From CALFXN01 sp937957815 (GTDB lineage Bacteria; Synergistota; Synergistia; Synergistales; Aminobacteriaceae), in contig DAIQNX010000007.1 in NCBI GenBank assembly GCA_036788195.1, forward strand, positions 38,584 to 102,583: a stretch of 64,000 nucleotides of DNA, read 5' to 3'. Under the pieces are notes generated by a model. It was given only the letters and a program-made list of their open reading frames with translations. It did not search any database and was not told the origin of the DNA. The position numbers and the translations under genes are program-made. Numbering within the stretch: position 1 is the stretch's first letter; every line of letters begins with the position of its first letter. Below, one piece after another: positions 53,766 through 62,123 of the stretch.

Positions 53766-54645
53766 CGCCGAGACGCTCCAGAATCGCCCGGATGGCCTTT
53801 TTCGTTTCGTCCGTCGCGGGAAGAATGGGAAGGCGCGGCAGGCCGCCCCTGTAGCCGACCATTTCCATGGCGGCCTTCATGCCGCCGATGCCGAACTTCG
53901 CCGTGACGGCCGCGTTGAGCGCCATGAGGTCGAGCTGGAGTTTGCGGGCCTTGTCGATGTCGCGCGCGACGCACGCTTCGTAGAGGTCGACGCAGCGGTC
54001 CGGCACGACGTTGGCGAGCGCGAGCGTCCCGCCGACGCCGCCCAGGAGCGTCGTGGCCATCAGGAAGCTGCCCGACCCGGCGAAGACGGAGAACGATTCG
54101 TCCACTCCGGCCAGGACTTCCGCGATCTGGACGATGTTGCCGCCCGAATCTTTGATCCCCGTGACGTTCTGGTGCTTCGAGAGCCGGATCGTGAGCGACG
54201 ACGGAATATTCACGCCCGAGTTGCCGGGCATGTTGTAGAGCATGACGGGGATCGGAGACGCGTCCGCGACCATTGAGAAGAATTTTTCGAGCGCCGCGTC
54301 GGTCATATCCTTCTTGTAGTAGTTCGGCGTGACGACGAGCGCCGCGTCGGCTCCGGCGTCCGCGCATGCCTTCGTGAGCGCGATGGTTTCCCTGAGGGAT
54401 TCGCAGCCCGTTCCGGCGATGACGGTCTTTCCGGAGGAAAGCCCCTTGCGGGTGGCCGTGACGAGCGCGACTTTTTCCTCGAACGAAAGCATCGTGAACT
54501 CGCCGTTGCTCCCGAGGGAGACGAGTCCCGAAAGCCGTGTCTTATCGTACGACGCCATGTTTTCGGCGTACGCGCCCCAGTCGATCTCTCCGTCTTTCGT
54601 GAAGGGCGTCGCTACGGGTGCGAAAATTCCGGTGATCCGTTTCAT
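53752..54645 (-). CDS. DapA-family aldolase/lyase (N-acetylneuraminate lyase superfamily)
   Basis: This 297-residue TIM-barrel protein has the Schiff-base Lys165 in GIKDSGG, Tyr137 in LYNMPGNSG, and the SNGEF phosphate/carboxylate motif at 46-50. The family includes dihydrodipicolinate synthase and several keto-acid lyases. In a catabolic operon with TRAP transport and carbamoylase it is more likely an aldolase or lyase for a 2-keto acid than lysine biosynthesis (inference). AAGGAGG lies 10 bases before ATG 54645. Confidence 0.9.
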   Translation of the reverse strand: MKRITGIFAPVATPFTKDGEIDWGAYAENMASYDKTRLSGLVSLGSNGEFTMLSFEEKVALVTATRKGLSSGKTVIAGTGCESLRETIALTKACADAGADAALVVTPNYYKKDMTDAALEKFFSMVADASPIPVMLYNMPGNSGVNIPSSLTIRLSKHQNVTGIKDSGGNIVQIAEVLAGVDESFSVFAGSGSFLMATTLLGGVGGTLALANVVPDRCVDLYEACVARDIDKARKLQLDLMALNAAVTAKFGIGGMKAAMEMVGYRGGLPRLPILPATDETKKAIRAILERLGVAVR

Positions 54646-54700
54646 CTTCGATAGTCCTCCTTAGCGATTCTGTGCGGGTGTCCGCCTGTATGTCATTGTA

Positions 54701-55984
54701 TTACCTGAAGAACTGCAATGGCCAGAGGGAAAGTGCGGGAATGTAGGTGATAAGGAGAACGGCGACGAGGTTCGCGAGCATGAATGGAATCGAGCCCCGA
54801 AGGACCTTTTCGAACGGTGTCTTCAGGATGTTGGCCGCGACGAAGAGGTCCACGCCCATCGGCGGCGTCACCATTCCGAGCGCGAGGTTCGCGACGATGA
54901 GGATTCCGAAGTGGATCGGATCGAGGCCGATCCTCGTCGCGAGCGGCATGAGCAGAGGCGTGAAGAGAACGATATTCGAGAGCGTATCGATGAACATTCC
55001 ACCGATCAGGAAGATCACGTTGAAGATGAGCAGAATCACGACCTTGCTGCTCGTGAAGGACGTGATGAGGTTCGCGAGCATTCCCGGGACGTCCTTGACG
55101 TAGAGGAACTTCGCGAACGCTCCCGCCGCTCCCATCAGGATCAGGCACGACGCCGTGATGACGGCCGCTTCGACCATCGCCTTGCAGAGTCCCGAAAGCG
55201 ACAGGCCGCGCGTGATGAACCCGAGCGCGATCGCGTAGACGACAGCGACGACCCCGGCCTCGGTCGGCGTGAAGACGCCCGAATAGATTCCGCCGAGGAT
55301 GATGATCGGCATGAGCAGCGCCCACTTCGCGTCCCAGAAGCGCCCCACGACCCAGAGCGCCCCTCCCTGCCGCGGCGCGCCGACGTAGTTGCGCTTCTTC
55401 GCCATGAAATAGGTCAGGACCATGAGGGCGACGCCGACGAGAAGCCCCGGAACGACGCCCGCGATGAAGAGGTCGGTCACGGAGGTGCCGGTCGTGACGG
55501 CGTAGACGATCATCGGGATCGACGGCGGAATCAGGACGCCGATGCCGCCTCCGCACGCGAGGAGCCCGCCCGTGAATCCCTTGTCGTAGCCGCGTTCGTT
55601 CATCGCCGGGATCATGATCGCCCCGATCGCCGCGACGGTCGCGGGGCCCGATCCCGAGACGGCCGCGAAGAACATGCACGCGACGACGGCGGAGATTCCG
55701 AGTCCGCCGGGGAAGTCGCCCGCGACGGCTTCGGAAAGGTCGGTGAGCTTTTTCGAGATGCCGCCGTTGCTCATGAGCGTTCCGGCGAGGATGAAAAACG
55801 GCAGCGCGAGCAGTGTGAAGGAATCGGCCGTGGTGACCATCTTCTGGGCCGTGAGGATCATCGCGCGGTCGATGCCGCCCGGCATCCACGCCGAGAAGAC
55901 GAGACTGCTGACGCCGATCGAGACGGCGATGGGGACGCCGACGAGCATCAGAAGGAACATCGTTCCGAAAACCGCGAGGAGCAT
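54701..55984 (-). CDS. TRAP transporter large permease (DctM)
   Basis: This 427-residue DctM-type subunit has about twelve membrane segments with VSSLVFSAWMPGG early, AAVSGSGPATVAAIGAIMIPAM near 110-130, and GGGIGVLIPPSIPMIVYA near 146-163, which are the family's Gly/Pro-rich motifs. With the DctQ and DctP genes just upstream it forms a Na+-coupled TRAP importer, usually for carboxylates, keto acids or amino-acid-like ligands. GAGGGGAG precedes ATG 55984, 13 bases after the DctQ stop. Confidence 0.94.
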   Translation of the reverse strand: MLLAVFGTMFLLMLVGVPIAVSIGVSSLVFSAWMPGGIDRAMILTAQKMVTTADSFTLLALPFFILAGTLMSNGGISKKLTDLSEAVAGDFPGGLGISAVVACMFFAAVSGSGPATVAAIGAIMIPAMNERGYDKGFTGGLLACGGGIGVLIPPSIPMIVYAVTTGTSVTDLFIAGVVPGLLVGVALMVLTYFMAKKRNYVGAPRQGGALWVVGRFWDAKWALLMPIIILGGIYSGVFTPTEAGVVAVVYAIALGFITRGLSLSGLCKAMVEAAVITASCLILMGAAGAFAKFLYVKDVPGMLANLITSFTSSKVVILLIFNVIFLIGGMFIDTLSNIVLFTPLLMPLATRIGLDPIHFGILIVANLALGMVTPPMGVDLFVAANILKTPFEKVLRGSIPFMLANLVAVLLITYIPALSLWPLQFFR

Positions 55985-55997
55985 GTCCTCTCCCCTC

Positions 55998-56504
55998 CTA
56001 TCCGCGTGGAGACGGAGACGCGAAAACCGTCTTCCGCCGCGCGAGAAGCGGGATAATCTCCCGCTGTACGATCCGGACCACGAGCAGCCCGAACGCGACC
56101 GGCCCCACGACGAAGTAGGACCATGTCGGCAGGCTCATGGCCGGCGTTATTTGCCCGCTCGAGTATTGCATCTCCGTGATGATGACCGAATAGCGCACGA
56201 GAAGGACCGAAAATCCGACGAAGACGAGCGACGACGCGAGATCGAGGAACCATTGCGTCCTCGGTCCGACGAGAAGCTTGAGGATTTCGACCCTGACGTG
56301 CTGGAGCTTCTTCTCGCACAGCGCGAAGCCGACGAGACACAGCATGACGAAACAGACGCGCATGAGCTCCTCGGCCCAGCCGTAGACGAAGCTCATGAGA
56401 TACCGCGTGAACACCTGCTGGATACCGACGAATGTGATGATCGAGAAGAGGACGATCGTGACGGCTTCTTCGAGATACGCGTCGATCCACTTGAAAACGT
56501 TCAT
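55998..56504 (-). CDS. TRAP transporter small permease (DctQ)
   Basis: This 168-residue protein has four membrane helices and the DctQ motif FTRYLMSFVYGWAEELMRV (R-Y, W-EE) at about 35-53. It bridges binding protein and DctM. ATG 56504 has GGGAGTG 6 bases upstream; the frame continues to a GTG at 56513. Confidence 0.92.
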   Translation of the reverse strand: MNVFKWIDAYLEEAVTIVLFSIITFVGIQQVFTRYLMSFVYGWAEELMRVCFVMLCLVGFALCEKKLQHVRVEILKLLVGPRTQWFLDLASSLVFVGFSVLLVRYSVIITEMQYSSGQITPAMSLPTWSYFVVGPVAFGLLVVRIVQREIIPLLARRKTVFASPSPRG

Positions 56505-56566
56505 GGAACTCACTCCCGTTTCCCCGGCCGGTTTGCGTGCGGCGTCATCCGGCGAGGATATAGTGT

Positions 56567-56594
56567 GCCGGGGGAGAGGGGGATCTCCCCCGGC
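56567..56594 (-). repeat. Hairpin between TRAP binding protein and small permease genes
   Basis: GCCGGGGGAG (56567-56576) pairs with CTCCCCCGGC (56585-56594) across an 8-base loop, just after the binding-protein stop codon. There is no T-tract, so it is more likely an mRNA stabiliser or partial attenuator than a full terminator. Confidence 0.65.
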
Positions 56595-56615
56595 GTCGAA
56601 AGGGGTGCGTCGAGA

Positions 56616-57638
56616 TCAGTTCTGGGGTGGAACTTCCTTGAAGTCCTTCTGGAAGTCCATGACCTTCGTGTAGATATCCTCGCCGACTTCCTTGATGTGA
56701 TCGTCGTAGACCTTCTGCGCGGCCTTGCGGAACGCGGCGCGCTGCTCGGCCGTCAGTTCGACGATCCCGGGCGCTCCGGCGGCCTTGAACTCCTCCATGA
56801 CCTTGCGGTTCGCCGCGAGGACGTTTTCCTGGTCCCACGCGCAGGCGGCCTTCGCGGCCTTCATGACGACGGCCTTCTGATCGTCGCTGAGGGAATCCCA
56901 CGTCTTTTTGGAGATGACGAGCATCATCGGATCGAGGACGTGTCCGTCCATCGTGATGTACTTCTGGACCTTGTAGAACCCCTGCGCCTTGATGTTCTCG
57001 AACGGATTCTCGCCGCCGTCGATGACGCCCTGCTGCAACGCCGTGAAGACCTCGGAGAAGTCCATCGGGATCGCGTTCGCGTTCATGGCCTTGAAAAGCT
57101 CCATGTGGATCGGCGTGGACATCGTGCGGATCTTCAGGCCCTTGAGGTCCTCGGGCGTCCGGATGGGTTTGTTCGAGTGAATATGCCGCCAGCCCTGAGT
57201 CATGTAGCCGATGGCCTTGATGCCCTTCTGTTCGAGCGGCTTCGCGACCTCGAGCGCGAGGTCGCTGTTGAAGAACGCGATTCCGGCTTCGGCGCTCTTG
57301 AAGAGGTACGGAAGATCGTAGATCGAGACGGCTTTCGTGAAGGGAGCGAGAAGGCCCGTGCTGACGACCCAGAAGTCGGTGACGCCCATCTGGATCTGCT
57401 CGACGCCTTCGCGGTTGTTGCCGAGTCCGCCGGCGCCCACGACGTTGACCTTCATCGTGCCTCCCGATTCCTTCTCGACGAGTTCGCCGAACATCTTCGC
57501 GGCCTTGCTGAAGATGTTCATATCCTGCCCCGTATGGCCGAGCGACAGCTGCCTTACGTCGGCGGCGGCCATTCCCGCGGTCACGGCGACGAAGAGTGCT
57601 CCTGAAACCAGCGCTTTGACGATAGACTTTCCGTTCAT
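56616..57638 (-). CDS. TRAP transporter substrate-binding protein (DctP)
   Basis: This 340-residue DctP-family protein has a signal peptide (1-26, ending AGMAAA). Landmarks are LGHTGQDMNIFSKAAKMF, MGVTDFWVVSTGLLAPF, and TPEDLKGLKIRTMSTPIHM with the Arg that usually binds the ligand carboxylate (KIRT). The ligand is unknown; in this operon a carbamoyl or cyclic-amide-derived acid is likely (inference). GGGAGGGG precedes ATG 57638. Confidence 0.93.
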   Translation of the reverse strand: MNGKSIVKALVSGALFVAVTAGMAAADVRQLSLGHTGQDMNIFSKAAKMFGELVEKESGGTMKVNVVGAGGLGNNREGVEQIQMGVTDFWVVSTGLLAPFTKAVSIYDLPYLFKSAEAGIAFFNSDLALEVAKPLEQKGIKAIGYMTQGWRHIHSNKPIRTPEDLKGLKIRTMSTPIHMELFKAMNANAIPMDFSEVFTALQQGVIDGGENPFENIKAQGFYKVQKYITMDGHVLDPMMLVISKKTWDSLSDDQKAVVMKAAKAACAWDQENVLAANRKVMEEFKAAGAPGIVELTAEQRAAFRKAAQKVYDDHIKEVGEDIYTKVMDFQKDFKEVPPQN

Positions 57639-57671
57639 GTTCTGATGCCCCTCCCTTTGTGATATCCGGCG

Positions 57672-58343
57672 CTAGAACACGGGGTTGTAGCGCCGCTGCT
57701 TGCTGATGGATACGCCGTACTTCACGAGCCCCGTCGCCACGATCAGCGCGCAGACCACGCCGTCGAGCACCGGGACGCCGAGTTCCCGCTCCATGCGCTT
57801 GTCGAGTTCCGCGAAGCCCGCGCAGCCGAGAACGAGAACCTCCGCCATGTCTTCGGCGAGGGCGCGACGCCCGGCCTCGATGAGCTTTTCCTCTTCCGTC
57901 CCGCTCGCGCCGCGCTTCGGGGCGCGGACCGAGGCGCAATCGCTCTCGAGATGGTATTTGCGGATCAGGACGTATTTGTTCGGGACGTTGTGCTCGACGG
58001 GGGCGATGACCGTGAAGCTGTGCCCCAGCATCGTCGCGATCTTCATCGACGCCTCCGCGATGCCGACGACGGGCTTCGTCGTGATCTCCTTCATGAGATC
58101 CATGTTCGGGTCGCCGTGGCACGCGATGACGAACGCGTCGAATGCGTCCTGGTTCTGCCGCACGAGTTCGATCATTCCGGGCGCGGCCTTCGCGTGGTCC
58201 TCGTACGTCGCGACGAATTTCGACGCTCCGGGCGTCGAGACCGCGACGACCTCGTACTCCCCGTTCGCGAACGATTCCGCCTTGCGGCGGATCGCGTCCG
58301 TCATCGCGGCGTCGCTGTTCGGGTTGATGATCAGAACCCGCAT
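57672..58343 (-). CDS. Hydantoin/allantoin racemase family protein
   Basis: This 223-residue Asp/Glu/hydantoin racemase-family protein has INPNSDAAMTDAI at the start, which is typical of hydantoin racemases, with Cys75 in VIACHGDPNMD and Cys174 in VLGCAGFAEL as the two catalytic thiols. It would interconvert D- and L-forms of a 5-substituted hydantoin or allantoin so that stereospecific hydrolases can use both. It starts 1 base after the stop of the allantoinase-like gene at 58345. Confidence 0.9.
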   Translation of the reverse strand: MRVLIINPNSDAAMTDAIRRKAESFANGEYEVVAVSTPGASKFVATYEDHAKAAPGMIELVRQNQDAFDAFVIACHGDPNMDLMKEITTKPVVGIAEASMKIATMLGHSFTVIAPVEHNVPNKYVLIRKYHLESDCASVRAPKRGASGTEEEKLIEAGRRALAEDMAEVLVLGCAGFAELDKRMERELGVPVLDGVVCALIVATGLVKYGVSISKQRRYNPVF

Positions 58344-58344
58344 C

Positions 58345-59739
58345 TCAGCGGCTCCACTCCGGGGTCAGGCATTTCCCCCAGCCCTGCGCTGACGCGTCGA
58401 CCTTGCGGTCGCGCATGACGATCCGCCCGCGGACGATCGTGTGCACGGGCCGTCCGACGAGTTCCATGCCGTTGTACATCGTTCCGATGGCCTTCGCGTG
58501 CGTATAGAGGTCGCCGTTCGAGACCTTCCAGACGTTGTTCATGTCGACGACGACGAGATCGGCGTCCGCCCCGACCGCGAGGATTCCCTTGCGCGGGAAG
58601 AGCCCGAAAACGCGGGCCGCGTTTTCGCTCATGAGTTCGACGCAGCGTTTCAGCGTCAGTTTGCCGTCGCGGACGGCCGTGAGCATCAGCGGCAATGACA
58701 TTTCGACGCAGGGAGACCCCGCCGCGGCCGCGAAGATATCCTTCAGCCCCTTCTCCTTCTCCGAGAGCAGGAAGGGGCTGTGATCGCTGCCGATGTAGTC
58801 GACCGATCCGTCGCGGACGTAGCCCCAGAGCTTTTCCATCGACGCGCGGCTCCGGAGGGGCGGATTGCCCTTGGCGAACGGGCCGATTTTCGCGATGGTT
58901 TCGTCGGTAAGGAAGAGGTAGTGCGGGCACGTTTCGAGATAGACGTCCTGTCCCGCGCGCTTCGCGCGGACGATGAGCTCCATCGCCTCGGGCGTCGAGA
59001 CGTGCGCGAACGCGACGCGCGTTCCGGTCTCGCGCGCGAACCTGATGAGCTTCTCGACCGTCTCGACTTCGGCCAGTTCGGGACGCGACAGCGCGTGATA
59101 TTCGAAGCCGGTTTTGCCTTCGGCCCGGAACTTCCTGATCAGGCGCTGGATCATGTCGTTGTTCTCGGCGTGGACGGTCAGGATCAGGCCCGTCTTCGCG
59201 ACGGCCGCGAATCCGTCGAGGATCGCGCCGTCGTTGGCCATCGTGAGGCCCCGGAACTCCTCGTCACGCCCCTCGGGGGCCTCGTGGAGGAACGTCTTGA
59301 ACGCGACGATGCCCTCTTTGGCGACCCGGCCGATTTCGTCCGTGAACTCGGCCCCCGCCGCGCCGAAAAACGCGTAGTCGACGAGGCACTGCGGCGCCGC
59401 CGAATCCATGCGCTTCCGCAGAATTTCTGGCGAATAGGGGGGTGGACAGGAGATCGGGTGCTCGAGGAACGTCGTCACGCCGGCGCTCGCGCACGCCATA
59501 CTCTCCGTCAGGAACGTTCCCCGCTCCCTGTGACCGGGATCGCGGACGTGCATGTGCGAGTCCACCACTCCGGGAAGGACCGCCTTGCCTCCGACGTCAA
59601 GAACGTCCCTGCCCTCGGGAAGAAAATCCTCCCCACCGATCGCGACGATCTTCCCGCCGTCGATCGCGACCCCCCCCCGAACGAGCTCCCCGTCCGAATA
59701 CACTTGTGCGTTGCGTATGATGCAATCAACCGATTTCAT
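58345..59739 (-). CDS. Allantoinase/dihydropyrimidinase-type amidohydrolase, copy A
   Basis: This 464-residue amidohydrolase carries all five metal-site motifs: DSHMHVRDP (HxH), AFKTFLHEAP (carboxylated Lys), TVHAENN (His), FAHVST (His) and GSDHSPF (Asp). It belongs to the dihydroorotase/allantoinase/hydantoinase group that opens a cyclic amide ring to a carbamoyl product. ATG 59739 follows AGGAGG by 15 bases, a long spacing. The next gene upstream, at 59783, is a paralogue. Confidence 0.9.
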   Translation of the reverse strand: MKSVDCIIRNAQVYSDGELVRGGVAIDGGKIVAIGGEDFLPEGRDVLDVGGKAVLPGVVDSHMHVRDPGHRERGTFLTESMACASAGVTTFLEHPISCPPPYSPEILRKRMDSAAPQCLVDYAFFGAAGAEFTDEIGRVAKEGIVAFKTFLHEAPEGRDEEFRGLTMANDGAILDGFAAVAKTGLILTVHAENNDMIQRLIRKFRAEGKTGFEYHALSRPELAEVETVEKLIRFARETGTRVAFAHVSTPEAMELIVRAKRAGQDVYLETCPHYLFLTDETIAKIGPFAKGNPPLRSRASMEKLWGYVRDGSVDYIGSDHSPFLLSEKEKGLKDIFAAAAGSPCVEMSLPLMLTAVRDGKLTLKRCVELMSENAARVFGLFPRKGILAVGADADLVVVDMNNVWKVSNGDLYTHAKAIGTMYNGMELVGRPVHTIVRGRIVMRDRKVDASAQGWGKCLTPEWSR

Positions 59740-59782
59740 GATGTCGTTTCCGTACCTCCTTGTCCCCGTCTCATGCGGGGAT

Positions 59783-61186
59783 TCAGTTCTTCGTCGCGCC
59801 TGAATGCCGGAGCCAGCGCCCCCAGCCTCGGGCGCCAACATCCGCAGCGCCGTTCGAAAAGACGCATCGTCCCCGGACCCACGTCGCGAGCACGCGTCCG
59901 ACGACTTCGCGGCCGTCGTAGAGCCGCGCCGTGTCGCGCGCCTTCGTGAGCATTCGCTTCCGGTCAATCCTGAAGGGATGCTCCGTATCGACGAGCGCGA
60001 GGTCCGCGTCGGCCCCCGGAGCGATGATCCCCTTTCGCGGAAAAAGGCCGAACGCGCGCGCCGGATTTTCGCTCGTACACCAGAGAAGCGTATCGAGCGA
60101 GAGTCGTCCGTCCCGAACCGCGGTCAGCAGAAGCGGCAGGCGTTCCTCGAATCCCACCCCGCCCGCCGGAGCGAGGAAGATATCCTCCATTCCGGGTTCC
60201 TTCTCCCGCGGAAGGAACGGACCGTGATCGCTGCCGATATAGTCCACGGTTCCGTCCGTCAGGAAAGGCCAGAGTCCTTCCATCGAAGCCCGGTCGCGGA
60301 TCGGGGGGTTGTATTTCGCATAGGAGCCGGCACGTGCGGCGTCCTCTTCGCATCGGAAGAGGTATTGCGGACAGGTTTCCGCATATACGAGGCGTCCGGC
60401 GCGTTTCGCGTCGCGGATCAATTCCATCGCGGCGGGCGTCGAGACGTGGCAGACGCTCAGGCGTGCGCCCGCCTCGCGCGCGTAGCGCAGAATCTTTTCG
60501 ACGGCCTGGACTTCGGCGAGGGGCGGACGGGCGATGCCGTGCGCCGCGAAGTCCTTCCGACCCGTCCTGCGGACCTTCGCCGTGGCCGCGGCGACGATGT
60601 CGTCGTTTTCGGCGTGGACGGCGCAGATCCGCCCCGTCCTGCCGACGGCCTCGAAAACGTCGGAAAGAACCCCGTCCGTACAGGAAAGAATTCCCTCGAA
60701 CTCGGGCTCGCGGCCCTCCGGTGCATGGAACAGGAATGTCTTGAACGCGACGACCCCCGCGGCCGCGAGCTCGGGAATCAGGTCGATATGCTCTGCTCCC
60801 GCCCCGCCGTAGAAACCGAAATCCGCAAGGGAAGCGCGCGAGGCGAGGTCGACGCGCGAGCGAAGGATCGGGACGGAGTACTGGGGCGGCGCCGAAATAG
60901 GCATTTCGAGAATGGTCGTGATGCCGCCCGCAACGGCGGCGGCAGTTTCGCTCGCGAAATCGCCCCGCTCGGGACAGGCCGGTTCGCGCAGATGGACGTG
61001 GGTATCGACGCCTCCGGGAAGAAGCATCGCGCCCCTCGCATCGACCGCCTCCATCGTCCGGGGAAGGTGGCAGGTATCGCAGAGAACCGCGATCCGCCCG
61101 TCCCTGATTCCGACGGCACCGTGGAACAGTCCTTCGGGGCAGGCGATATCCGCGTTTCGTATCAGCAGGTCGAGAACGGGCGTCAT
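59783..61186 (-). CDS. Allantoinase/dihydropyrimidinase-type amidohydrolase, copy B
   Basis: This 467-residue paralogue of the 58345 gene has the same metal motifs: DTHVHLREP, AFKTFLFHAPEG, AVHAEND, VCHVST and GSDHGPF. Similarity runs end to end (both end in a WG-W/L-like tail, GWGRWLRH versus GWGKCLTP). The pair may differ in stereochemistry or ring substituent, or may form a heteromer. It begins 5 bases after the IclR stop (61192), so the regulator and hydrolases share a transcript. Confidence 0.9.
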   Translation of the reverse strand: MTPVLDLLIRNADIACPEGLFHGAVGIRDGRIAVLCDTCHLPRTMEAVDARGAMLLPGGVDTHVHLREPACPERGDFASETAAAVAGGITTILEMPISAPPQYSVPILRSRVDLASRASLADFGFYGGAGAEHIDLIPELAAAGVVAFKTFLFHAPEGREPEFEGILSCTDGVLSDVFEAVGRTGRICAVHAENDDIVAAATAKVRRTGRKDFAAHGIARPPLAEVQAVEKILRYAREAGARLSVCHVSTPAAMELIRDAKRAGRLVYAETCPQYLFRCEEDAARAGSYAKYNPPIRDRASMEGLWPFLTDGTVDYIGSDHGPFLPREKEPGMEDIFLAPAGGVGFEERLPLLLTAVRDGRLSLDTLLWCTSENPARAFGLFPRKGIIAPGADADLALVDTEHPFRIDRKRMLTKARDTARLYDGREVVGRVLATWVRGRCVFSNGAADVGARGWGRWLRHSGATKN

Positions 61187-61191
61187 GACGG

Positions 61192-61980
61192 TTATTCCGC
61201 GTCCGGAGGCGCCTGGGTGAGATCGACGCGCTTGCGGATTTCTCCAGCCGCGTTCAGGACCTTCTGTACGAGAATCTCCAGCGTCTCTCCCGTCGCGCGG
61301 TAATCCGGCAGCGTGACGCCGACGCTGCCACAGGAGTGCTCGAACGGAAAGAAGACCGGGACCGCGATTCCCGTAACACCGGGGTCGACCTCGCCCGAGG
61401 CGACGACATACCCCTTCTGCTTCCGTTCGAGATACCTCTCGTAGACACGTCCGGGATCGGTGACGGTCTTCGGGGTGAACGCCTCGAGCGGCTTTTCGTA
61501 AAGGATCTGCCGGACGTGATCTTCGGGCATGCACAAAAGGACAGCGAACCCGGTGGCTCCCGCGTGCAGCGGGAAATGCTGTCCGAGCTCGGACGAGATC
61601 TTGAGGCGATGGGTCGTTTCGATCTTGTCGACGCAGATGGCGCCCACTTCGTCGGACATCGTGAGAACGACCGTCTCTCCCGTGTCCGAGGCGAGTTCCT
61701 CGAGAATCGGCCTCGCGACGGAACAGGACGTGATGCTCCGGTCGACGATGCGTCCGAGCGCGAGCACCTTGAGTCCGAGGCGGTATTTGTCCGTTCCTGG
61801 AATCCGAAGGAGCCAGCCCGCATGTTCGAGCGTCAGCACGAGACGGTGGATCGTACTCTTGTGAATCCCGACGATTCGGCTGATCTCGGACACTCCCAGA
61901 GGGCCGGGATTCCGGCCGAAGAGTTCGAGAATCTGCAAGGCGCGCTGTATCGAATGATTCAGATACCGGGTCGGATCCAT
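61192..61980 (-). CDS. IclR family transcriptional regulator
   Basis: This 262-residue protein has an N-terminal winged HTH (SIQRALQILELFGRNPGPLGVSEI, then GIHKSTIHRLVLTLEHAGW) and a C-terminal IclR effector domain (SGEVDPGVTGIAVPVFF, GVTLPDYRATGE). IclR proteins often repress catabolic operons and are released by the pathway intermediate. ATG 61980 has GGAGGG 7 bases upstream; the frame is open to 62019. It heads the allantoinase/TRAP genes, and its upstream region carries an operator shared with the symporter gene. Confidence 0.92.
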   Translation of the reverse strand: MDPTRYLNHSIQRALQILELFGRNPGPLGVSEISRIVGIHKSTIHRLVLTLEHAGWLLRIPGTDKYRLGLKVLALGRIVDRSITSCSVARPILEELASDTGETVVLTMSDEVGAICVDKIETTHRLKISSELGQHFPLHAGATGFAVLLCMPEDHVRQILYEKPLEAFTPKTVTDPGRVYERYLERKQKGYVVASGEVDPGVTGIAVPVFFPFEHSCGSVGVTLPDYRATGETLEILVQKVLNAAGEIRKRVDLTQAPPDAE

Positions 61981-62005
61981 GCCGGCTCCCTCCGCTTCCA
62001 ATAGT

Positions 62006-62030
62006 GTCTCATATATCAAGACAATGTCTT
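62006..62030. promoter_or_regulatory. Candidate IclR operator upstream of iclR-type gene
   Basis: GTCTCATATATCAAGACAAT (62006-62025) is an imperfect palindrome with GTCT/AGAC ends. It overlaps a perfect 13-base palindrome AAGACAATGTCTT (62018-62030). A very similar site lies upstream of the symporter genes at 63814. Confidence 0.6.
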
Positions 62031-62123
62031 ATTAACTATTGCATTGTATCGGTCTGGGTCTTCTTTGTCAACGCACCCTCTCGCGCGCGTCGGAAGATTG
62101 CCCGCCGGTTGTGCGGTCCGGCG

